Shown in pieces: positions 34,645 through 40,766 of a stretch of 40,766 bases of DNA (position 1 is its first letter; each line of letters begins with the position of its first letter). Made by a program: the position numbers and the translations under genes. The stretch comes from Clostridia bacterium (GTDB taxonomy: Bacteria > Bacillota > Clostridia > Oscillospirales > Acutalibacteraceae): the NCBI GenBank assembly GCA_017428625.1, contig JAFRQM010000033.1:1-40766 (forward strand), written 5' to 3'. The notes beneath the pieces were generated by a model, which searched no databases, had not been told where the DNA came from, and was given only the letters and a program-made list of their open reading frames with translations.

Positions 34645-36507
34645 ATGAAAAAAGCAATTTCAGTTCTGCTTTGCCTTGCGCTGCTCGTTTCAACCCTCAC
34701 CGTTTTCGGCTTTGCAAAAACAGCAAACCCCGATGAAACACCGGTTGCGGCGTCAGGTGCCGAAGCGGTCAAGACCGAGCAGGAATATCCCATTGTTTTT
34801 GTCACGGGCATAGGTCAGTCATACAGTTACCTTTATGCCACGCCCGAAGACGCGAAAGCGGATGCCGCCGAAAACTCAACCGACAGAGCAATAGCGAAAT
34901 GGAATCTTTTCTGCAACGATTTCAGTTTCGCGCTCAAAGATATGACTACATACATTTCGGCTCTGCGCATTGTCGGCACCCTTCTTCTCACAATTGCCAC
35001 GGGTCATAACTTTGTCAGCAAAGACGCCGTTGACGACCTCGTCAAAGAACTTTTTACCTACAACACAGTAGATGAAAACGGCAACCTGCCCGAAACTGTC
35101 GTCACCCCACGCTGCGATTATCCCGTTTCGCAGATGACCGAAGAACAGCGCGACAATTTCTACCGCACAATCCCCTGCGAGGATGTCATAGGCGACATCG
35201 GCGAAGATATGCTCTATTGTTTCAACTATTCCGCTTTCTCATTCACATACAATAATTCCGACAACCTCAACAAGTTTATCAATGAGGTTGTTCTTCCTCA
35301 GACGGGTAAAGATAAAGTCGTCCTTATTCCGATGAGTATGGGCGCGTCCGTAGTCAGCGCTTATCTTCAGGATTACGGCAGAGACGGCAAAGTGGCAAGA
35401 GTGGTCAGCATTGTCGGCGCATGGTACGGCAGCGATGTTATTGCCGATCTTGTTGAACAGAAATATGCCGACGACGCTCCCGAAAAACTCTACAACGGCA
35501 TTGTCGCCGACCTTATAGGCGAACCCTGGGGCTACCTTGTAAACGGTATTCTGCGTATATTCCCCAAAGCGACGCTCCGCAGCATAATTGACGAGCTGCT
35601 TAATTCCGTTATTGAGAATCTTGTTCTCAAAACCCCGTCTCTTATGGTTATGGTGCCTTATGAAAGATATCCCGCCGTCAGAGCGGCACGGCTTGAAGGC
35701 AACAAAGACCTCGCTTATGTTATGAAAATAACCGACAAATTCTATGAAGCCCAGAAGAATCTCAAAACATATCTTAAAGAACTCAACGAAAACTACGGCG
35801 TTGATTTCTACTATATCGCAGGCTACGGTCTCGAGTTCGGCGGTTACAGCAGCGATTATGAATTTTTCAAATTCCTGGCCTCCGCCAACACCACAAACTC
35901 CGATGAAATCATCCAGATTCAGTCAACCGCAACAGGCGCAACCTGCGTCACGGCAGGGAAGCAGTTTGACGCGGATTATCTTGCCTCGCACAACGCAAAA
36001 TACATTACCCCCGACAAATCGGTCGATGTTTCAACCTGTCTCTTCCCCGACAGGGTTTGGCTTTTCAACAAGCAGAAACATGAACTCGAAAACAACAATA
36101 CAGCCCTTAAACTCGCGTTTGACATCGCTCTCGGCAATGTCACAAGCACAGAAGACTGTGCCGATGTTTACCCGCAGTTTAACGATTCGAGAGACCTCAA
36201 GCGCCTTAAAAGAAGTTACATCCCCGACCTCGAAAGGTGGCTTGAGGAAAACACTCCCACTGCGGCACAGCAGAAACTTATTGATGAAAACACGGCGGCT
36301 GTAAATGAGATGATGGGCAAAACGGTAAACGACCGCGAAGCAGACGACAAGGTTATTGAGAACTACCGCAAAATGCTTGTAACACTCGGCATTTACGGTG
36401 AAGATGAAGAAAAAGAGGATGGTCTTACTTCCGTTCTCAAAGCCCTCAACGATTTCAATGTCAGGGTGTTCGGCTTCAAAGGTTTTATCGACATTTTCAG
36501 AAGATAA
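34645..36507 (+). CDS. Secreted alpha/beta-hydrolase-like protein
   Basis: A 620-residue protein with a clear signal peptide (MKKAISVLLCLALLVSTLTV, cut near residue 24). YPIVFVTGIGQSY resembles the first strand and oxyanion region of LCAT/lipase-type alpha/beta hydrolases. The nucleophile elbow is probably VVLIPMSMGASVVSAYL with S231, where the usual first glycine of GxSxG is methionine. PDKSVDVSTCLFPDRVW and KQKHELENNN (H479) may supply the acid and histidine. Extracellular lipase or esterase is inference. There is no sorting signal, and the last ~100 residues are helical and charged. Confidence 0.72.
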   Translation: MKKAISVLLCLALLVSTLTVFGFAKTANPDETPVAASGAEAVKTEQEYPIVFVTGIGQSYSYLYATPEDAKADAAENSTDRAIAKWNLFCNDFSFALKDMTTYISALRIVGTLLLTIATGHNFVSKDAVDDLVKELFTYNTVDENGNLPETVVTPRCDYPVSQMTEEQRDNFYRTIPCEDVIGDIGEDMLYCFNYSAFSFTYNNSDNLNKFINEVVLPQTGKDKVVLIPMSMGASVVSAYLQDYGRDGKVARVVSIVGAWYGSDVIADLVEQKYADDAPEKLYNGIVADLIGEPWGYLVNGILRIFPKATLRSIIDELLNSVIENLVLKTPSLMVMVPYERYPAVRAARLEGNKDLAYVMKITDKFYEAQKNLKTYLKELNENYGVDFYYIAGYGLEFGGYSSDYEFFKFLASANTTNSDEIIQIQSTATGATCVTAGKQFDADYLASHNAKYITPDKSVDVSTCLFPDRVWLFNKQKHELENNNTALKLAFDIALGNVTSTEDCADVYPQFNDSRDLKRLKRSYIPDLERWLEENTPTAAQQKLIDENTAAVNEMMGKTVNDREADDKVIENYRKMLVTLGIYGEDEEKEDGLTSVLKALNDFNVRVFGFKGFIDIFRR

Positions 36508-36529
36508 TCTTATTTGAACACAAATCCGG

Positions 36530-36560
36530 GGTTCCCGTCCTTCGGGCAGGGAACCTTTGA
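36530..36560 (+). terminator. Terminator-like hairpin after secreted hydrolase
   Basis: GGTTCCC (36530-36536) pairs with GGGAACC (36549-36555) around an inner CC-TTCG-GG hairpin. The T tract (TTTGATT) is weak. Confidence 0.55.
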
Positions 36561-36593
36561 TTATGCAGGGGCTTTATTCCCAAGGAGAATAAT

Positions 36594-37112
36594 ATGAATT
36601 CAACACTTGAAACACTGAAAAACAGAAGAAGCGTGCGCGCCTATGACGGCAGACAGCCCGATGACGCGACAATCGAAAAAATAGTCGAAGCGGGGCTTTA
36701 CGCCGCTTCGGGTATGAACTGCCAGGCAACAAAACTTGCGGTTTGCAAAGATATCGAAACGGTTGAACTTATGTCAAAACTCAACGCCGAAGTTTTAGGC
36801 ACGGATTCCGACCCATTTTACGGCGCAAAAACCGTTATTGTCGTTTTCGCCGACAGAAACCGTTTCACTGCCGTTGAAGACGGCAGCCTCGTTATGGGCA
36901 ACCTTATGAACGCCGCTTACAGTCTCGGCGTTGATTCCTGCTGGATTCACCGTGCGAAAGAAGTTTTTGACGGCGAACAGGGCAGGGCGCTCAAAGCAAA
37001 ATGGGGAATAGGCGACGAGTATATGGGAGTAGGCAACTGCATTCTGGGTTACCGCAGCGGCGATTATCCGCAAGCAAAAGAACGCAAGGCAGACAGAGTC
37101 GTTAAAATATGA
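36594..37112 (+). CDS. Nitroreductase-family protein
   Basis: A 172-residue FMN-dependent nitroreductase. The N-terminal flavin motif is RRSVRAYDGRQPDD, the middle is AGLYAASGMNCQATKLAV, and GNLMNAAYSLGVDSCWIHR is the usual helix near the second flavin site. It probably works as a dimer; substrates of the family include quinones, nitroaromatics and flavins. AAGGAG precedes ATG 36594. It overlaps the HD-domain gene by 4 bases, so both are co-translated. Confidence 0.9.
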   Translation: MNSTLETLKNRRSVRAYDGRQPDDATIEKIVEAGLYAASGMNCQATKLAVCKDIETVELMSKLNAEVLGTDSDPFYGAKTVIVVFADRNRFTAVEDGSLVMGNLMNAAYSLGVDSCWIHRAKEVFDGEQGRALKAKWGIGDEYMGVGNCILGYRSGDYPQAKERKADRVVKI

Positions 37113-37618
37113 ACTGGCAGGAGATAAAAGAAATCTACAACCGCTCGCTCACCGTCACACCCGAAACAGACAGCGGCTTTTTTGAGTGCGCGGGCGACCT
37201 GCTCGAAACGGATGAGATAAAAAGCCTTGAGCAGTATGTTCAGCACGACACAATCAACCGCCTTCAGCACATTACAAGCGTCGCTTATATGGCTTATGTC
37301 ATAAGCAAAAAACTCAGCCTTGACTACCTCGTCACCGCAAGGGCAGGCGTTATGCACGACCTTTTTTATTATGACTGGCACGAAAAGCACGGCGGCCACC
37401 GCCTTCACGGCTACCGTCATCCCGGTTTCGCTGTTAAGAACGCAAAAGAACTCTGCGGCTCCATTGACAGAAAAACCGAGAATATCATAAAACGCCATAT
37501 GTGGCCTCTTACGCCCACGCCCCCTAAATACAAAGAAGGCTTTGTAGTCTGTTTTGCGGATAAATACTGCGCCGCAACAGAACTTATCACCTGCCACAAA
37601 AACAAGAAAACACGGTAA
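37109..37618 (+). CDS. HD-domain phosphohydrolase-like protein
   Basis: A 169-residue HD-superfamily protein. The first histidine is H54 in RLQHITSVAY, the HD pair is H83-D84 in GVMHDLFYYDW, and HGYRHPG plus FADKYCAA supply further metal ligands. These proteins are metal-dependent phosphohydrolases of unknown substrate in this small group. It overlaps the nitroreductase gene by 4 bases and lies 6 bases before the CmpB-type gene. Confidence 0.88.
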   Translation: MNWQEIKEIYNRSLTVTPETDSGFFECAGDLLETDEIKSLEQYVQHDTINRLQHITSVAYMAYVISKKLSLDYLVTARAGVMHDLFYYDWHEKHGGHRLHGYRHPGFAVKNAKELCGSIDRKTENIIKRHMWPLTPTPPKYKEGFVVCFADKYCAATELITCHKNKKTR

Positions 37619-37623
37619 TTTTT

Positions 37624-38532
37624 ATGCTTAGTGAAACTGTATTAAGATATACGCTCTATTTCTTCTTTTACAGCGCGGCAGGCTGGCTCATTGAGTCCTG
37701 CTACTGCTCCGTCAGACCGCGCAAATGGGTCAACAGAGGCTTCCTTACAGGGCCTCTCTGCCCGATTTACGGCACGGGTTCCCTTGTGTTTCTCGTGTTT
37801 GTTTTACCGATAAAAAATAATGTTTCACTGCCGGTCACAATAGCCGGCAGAAACCTCTCTCTCACGCCCGTTCTTGTCTTTTTCGCCGGGCTTGTTCTAG
37901 CGGATATTGTCGAGTTTACGGTAAGCCTGATGATGGAAAAAATGTTTCACGCCCGCTGGTGGGATTATTCCGAAAACTTCCTTAACATTCAGGGCAGAAT
38001 CTGTTTCAAGCACTCAATCTACTGGGGGCTTGCCTCAATCGGATTCCTTTATGTGATTCACCCCTTCGTAAACAGATTTTTCATAAAAATCCCGGTTGAT
38101 TTTGTAGAAGTCGCCCTCGCTGTCATACTTATAATATTTGTGGTGGATGTTTTCGACGCTATACGCAAGGCGATGGATGTCCGCGCGCTTATTGATAAAA
38201 TCAAAAAATTCAGAACAGACCTCTCTGCGCAGTTCGGCTCAACATTTGAGGATATTCTCGCCATGGGTGAGGATGAAATCAAAGAGTTCTACGCAAAGGC
38301 CGTCGGGCACAAAAACGATATTGCCGACCGTATGAACGAGATAAAAGAGAGTTTTGAAATTCTGTCAAAAGGTTTTGTCTCAAAAGATTATAAGCAGAAG
38401 GGCAGATACAACCGTATGTTTGCCGAGTTTCCCATGATCCGCGCGGCTGCGCGAGCCCAACTTGACAACATTGAAATAAACATCGAAAAGGTTAAAAACA
38501 AAATAAGAAGCACCGTGAATAAAGACGACTGA
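37624..38532 (+). CDS. CmpB-type membrane protein (putative ABC transporter permease family)
   Basis: A 302-residue protein. Residues 1-190 contain about five membrane helices and match the ABC_trans_CmpB family: FFFYSAAGWLIESCYCSV, NRGFLTGPLCPIYGTG, ADIVEFTVSLMMEKMFHARWWDYS and NIQGRICFKHSIYWG. The last ~110 residues are cytosolic, charged and helical (coiled-coil likely). Despite the family name, transport has not been shown, and no ATPase gene accompanies it. The 6-base gap links it to the HD gene. Confidence 0.88.
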   Translation: MLSETVLRYTLYFFFYSAAGWLIESCYCSVRPRKWVNRGFLTGPLCPIYGTGSLVFLVFVLPIKNNVSLPVTIAGRNLSLTPVLVFFAGLVLADIVEFTVSLMMEKMFHARWWDYSENFLNIQGRICFKHSIYWGLASIGFLYVIHPFVNRFFIKIPVDFVEVALAVILIIFVVDVFDAIRKAMDVRALIDKIKKFRTDLSAQFGSTFEDILAMGEDEIKEFYAKAVGHKNDIADRMNEIKESFEILSKGFVSKDYKQKGRYNRMFAEFPMIRAAARAQLDNIEINIEKVKNKIRSTVNKDD

Positions 38533-38567
38533 ATTTATTACAAATATGTGAATTTTGCGAAAAACTC

Positions 38568-38595
38568 TTGATTTTCAAAAAAAAAGTATTACAAT
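38568..38595 (+). promoter_or_regulatory. Promoter of htpG
   Basis: TTGATT (38568-38573), a 16-base spacer and TACAAT (38590-38595). The predicted start falls at the beginning of the CIRCE element. Confidence 0.65.
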
Positions 38596-38600
38596 ACAAA

Positions 38601-38627
38601 TTGGCACTCGAAAGGCGCGAGTGCTAA
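38601..38627 (+). promoter_or_regulatory. CIRCE operator (HrcA binding site)
   Basis: TTGGCACTC (38601-38609), nine bases, and GAGTGCTAA (38619-38627). It differs at one base (third) from the TTAGCACTC-N9-GAGTGCTAA consensus. It implies repression of htpG by HrcA at normal temperature. Confidence 0.95.
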
Positions 38628-38684
38628 TTTGTGTTTTCTTTTACCGGCTTTTTCCGGAATCATAAACAGCAAGGAGTGTTTATT

Positions 38685-40586
38685 ATGAGAAAAAAACAGT
38701 TTAAAGCGGAGTCCAAAAAACTTCTCGATATGATGATAAACTCCATCTACACGCATAAGGAGATTTTCCTGCGCGAACTTATCTCAAACGCAAGCGACGC
38801 CATCGACAAGCAATATTACAACTCGCTCGGCGAAGACACGGGTATGTCGCGAAATGAATACATCATCCGCATTGAACCCGACAAAGTGGCGCGCACGCTT
38901 AAAATAATTGACAACGGCTGCGGTATGACTCAGGATGAACTTGAAACCAACCTCGGCACAATAGCAAAAAGCGGCTCGCTTGATTTCAAAAACGAGAACG
39001 GCAAAGATAAAACCGATGTCGAAATAATCGGTCAGTTCGGCGTCGGCTTTTATTCCGCTTTTATGGTCAGCGACAGGGTTGTTGTTGAAAGCCGTGCTTA
39101 CGGCAGCGATCAGTCTTACCGCTGGTCGTCAAACGGTGCGGAGGGCTATTATATTGAAAAAAGCGATTATCCCGAAGAGCACGGCACCGTTATCACTCTT
39201 TACCTCAAGCAGGATTCCGATGATGAAAAATACGGCGAGTTCCTTGAAGAGTATGAACTCGAAAGCCTTGTCAAAAAGTATTCCGACTATATCCGTTATC
39301 CCATTATGATGAAATGCGAAAACCGCGTTCCCAAAGAAAAGGCGGAGGGCGAAGAAGACAAACCCACCGAGTGGGAAACGGTAATTGAGGACCGTCAGCT
39401 CAACAGTATGGTTCCCATCTGGCGCAAAAACAAAAACGAGGTAACCGACGAAGAATACAAAAATTTCTATTCTGAAAAATACTACGATTTTGAAGCGCCG
39501 CTTAAAGTCATACACACAAAGAACGAAGGTGTTCCCGCTTATGATTCGTTAATATTCATTCCCTCTCATATTCCTTTCAACTACTTTTCAAAGGATTATG
39601 AAAAAGGTCTTGCCCTTTATTCAAACGGTGTAATGATTACCGACAAATGCGGTGAACTTCTGCCCGATTATTTCAATTTCGCCAGAGGTCTTGTGGACAG
39701 TCCCGACCTGTCGCTTAACATTTCGCGTGAGCTTCTTCAGCACGACCGCCAGCTTAAAGTTATTGCCAAAAACATCGAAAAAAAGATTAAAACCGAACTC
39801 GAGAAACTTCTTAAAGATGACCGCGAAAGTTATGAAAAATTCTTTGACGCCTTCGGTGTTCAGCTTAAATACGGCATTTACGGCACCTACGGAATGGCTA
39901 AAGAAAACCTGCAGAACCTTCTCATTTTCAAATCAACAAACGAGGGTAAATATGTAACCCTCAAAGAATATGCGCAGCGTATGCCCGACAGCCAGAAAGG
40001 AATTTATTACGCCTGCGGCGAAACAACAGCAAAAATCGAAATGCTCCCGCAGACCGAAGCGGTCAGAAACGCGGGTATGGAAGTTCTGATGCTCACACAC
40101 GACATTGATGAGTTCACTCTCAAAATGATGCGTGACTATGACGGCAAAGAATTTATCAATGTCTGCACAGACAGTCTCGACCTCGGCACCGATGAAGACA
40201 AAAAGGCTCTTGAGCAGAAAAACGCCGATGAAAAAGACCTTCTCGATTTCATCAAAGAAACTCTCGGCGATAAAACGGTTGCCGTCAAGTTCTCCAACAG
40301 GCTCGGCAATCACCCGGTCTGCCTTACAAGCGGCAGTGAAATTACAACCGAGATGGAGAGGGTTCTCAACGCTCAGCCCATTGCCGAAAAAATCAAGGCT
40401 CAGCTTACCCTTGAAATCAATTCGGAGCACGCCATTGCCTCAAAACTCGTGGAACTTTATGAAACCGACAAAGACAAAGTTGCCAAATACGCCAAACTTC
40501 TTTACAATTCCGCCTGCCTTATCAGCGGAATACCCGTTGATGACCCTTCGGCGATGAGCGACCTTATCTGCGAACTTATGGTTTAA
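38685..40586 (+). CDS. htpG: Molecular chaperone HtpG (Hsp90)
   Basis: A 633-residue Hsp90 chaperone. The GHKL ATPase domain shows FLRELISNASDAIDK, IIDNGCGMTQDEL and GQFGVGFYSAFMV. The middle domain includes LYSNGVMITDKC and SLNISRELLQHDRQL, with the catalytic arginine region. It folds or holds client proteins under stress. ATG 38685 has AAGGAG 8 bases upstream; an in-frame upstream ATG at 38631 falls directly after the CIRCE element and lacks a ribosome site. In Bacillus subtilis htpG is not CIRCE-controlled, so this regulation is notable. Confidence 0.97.
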   Translation: MRKKQFKAESKKLLDMMINSIYTHKEIFLRELISNASDAIDKQYYNSLGEDTGMSRNEYIIRIEPDKVARTLKIIDNGCGMTQDELETNLGTIAKSGSLDFKNENGKDKTDVEIIGQFGVGFYSAFMVSDRVVVESRAYGSDQSYRWSSNGAEGYYIEKSDYPEEHGTVITLYLKQDSDDEKYGEFLEEYELESLVKKYSDYIRYPIMMKCENRVPKEKAEGEEDKPTEWETVIEDRQLNSMVPIWRKNKNEVTDEEYKNFYSEKYYDFEAPLKVIHTKNEGVPAYDSLIFIPSHIPFNYFSKDYEKGLALYSNGVMITDKCGELLPDYFNFARGLVDSPDLSLNISRELLQHDRQLKVIAKNIEKKIKTELEKLLKDDRESYEKFFDAFGVQLKYGIYGTYGMAKENLQNLLIFKSTNEGKYVTLKEYAQRMPDSQKGIYYACGETTAKIEMLPQTEAVRNAGMEVLMLTHDIDEFTLKMMRDYDGKEFINVCTDSLDLGTDEDKKALEQKNADEKDLLDFIKETLGDKTVAVKFSNRLGNHPVCLTSGSEITTEMERVLNAQPIAEKIKAQLTLEINSEHAIASKLVELYETDKDKVAKYAKLLYNSACLISGIPVDDPSAMSDLICELMV

Positions 40587-40594
40587 AACAATAC

Positions 40595-40627
40595 GGAAGC
40601 GTCTGCCGCGGCGGACGCTTCCTGTTT
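40595..40627 (+). terminator. Terminator of htpG
   Basis: A 9-bp perfect stem (GGAAGCGTC, 40595-40603, with 40614-40622) continues inward through GCCGCGGC and is followed by TGTTTT. Confidence 0.8.
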
Positions 40628-40692
40628 TGGCTCTTAAGAGACAAGAAACCACCGGCTATGCCGGTGGCATTAAAACGCTTACAGCGAAAAAG

Positions 40693-40746
40693 CCTCCTGT
40701 GGTAGAATAGAGCAGGTTCGCCAACCGCGCTAACTATCAAAGGAGG
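40693..40746 (+). promoter_or_regulatory. Inverted repeat hiding the tnpA ribosome site
   Basis: Positions 40693-40705 (CCTCCTGTGGTAG) pair 11 of 13 bases with 40734-40746 (CTATCAAAGGAGG), which contain the AGGAGG site. A TAGAAT -10-like box (40703-40708) overlaps the left arm, so transcripts made from it would lack that arm, while readthrough transcripts would have the site blocked. Confidence 0.6.
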
Positions 40747-40753
40747 TATCATC

Positions 40754-40766
40754 ATGAAAGATGACA
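40754..40766 (+). CDS. Start of probable IS200-type transposase TnpA (truncated by window edge)
   Basis: ATG 40754, 7 bases after AGGAGG, encodes MKDD before the window ends. Many IS200-like Y1 transposases in Clostridia begin this way. Only four codons are visible, so identity rests on the upstream element. Confidence 0.45.

Larger units (their letters stand above)
40649..40766 (+). mobile_element. Left part of an IS200/IS605-type insertion sequence
   Basis: A perfect subterminal hairpin CCACCGGC-TAT-GCCGGTGG (40649-40667) is the kind of foldback that Y1 transposases recognise at IS200/IS605 ends. It is followed by a short promoter region, a hairpin hiding the ribosome site, and a start codon opening MKDD, as in many Clostridial TnpA proteins. 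The element runs out of the window, so the call is provisional. Confidence 0.6.

Noticed and set aside
38533..38567. Terminator after the CmpB-type gene
   Set aside because: No hairpin with T run is visible, so transcription may continue into htpG at a low level.

Overview
The window reads as a chromosomal segment of an uncultured Clostridia member (Bacillota), most likely related to the Oscillospiraceae/Ruminococcaceae. Pointers are the L27 protein with a cleavable N-terminal extension next to its Prp protease, a meso-diaminopimelate decarboxylase, the paired M16 proteases of the YmfF/YmfH type, strong AGGAGG-type ribosome sites, a CIRCE operator, and intergenic palindromic repeats of the kind found in gut Clostridia. 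No rRNA, prophage or CRISPR array is visible. The lineage call is inference, not measured.

Layout. Positions 1-757 (minus) hold the 5' part of a secreted amidase-like gene, with a promoter and an unusual structured leader behind it. Positions 1000-1470 hold no gene, only short palindromes and a dispersed repeat. Then come pckG (minus) and a minus-strand tsaD-rimI-polA operon. Plus-strand genes follow: dus, then a seven-gene run lon-engB-lysA-ymfF-ymfH-lgt-folD, then rplU-prp-rpmA under its own consensus promoter and probable L21 leader. A minus-strand trio (LarA-superfamily protein, 6-phosphogluconate dehydrogenase, PfkB sugar-acid kinase) looks like one sugar-acid operon. A flavodoxin-fold oxidoreductase, a 5'-truncated HxlR regulator, a repeat-rich 600-base gap and tRNA-Val(GAC) come next.

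From 24374 to 34586 nine plus-strand genes are packed with overlaps or gaps of about 20 bases or less: manA, an ABC-F ATPase, a GNAT acetyltransferase, a Gfo/Idh/MocA dehydrogenase, a PPC/DUF296 protein, a double 4Fe-4S protein, a patatin, a sugar isomerase-like TIM barrel and a GH2 beta-galactosidase relative. A consensus promoter overlapping the GH2 stop codon starts a secreted serine-hydrolase gene. Then come a nitroreductase, an HD hydrolase and a CmpB-type membrane protein, and htpG behind a perfect CIRCE operator. The last 120 bases enter an IS200/IS605-type element.

Most of the window is housekeeping. The least explained parts are the ~183-nt leader of the secreted amidase (perfect 14-bp closing stem plus mutually exclusive terminator and antiterminator hairpins), the LarA-type nickel-pincer candidate beside sugar-acid genes, the GH2 enzyme with an altered nucleophile motif inside a mixed operon, and the palindrome array at 23921-24099.
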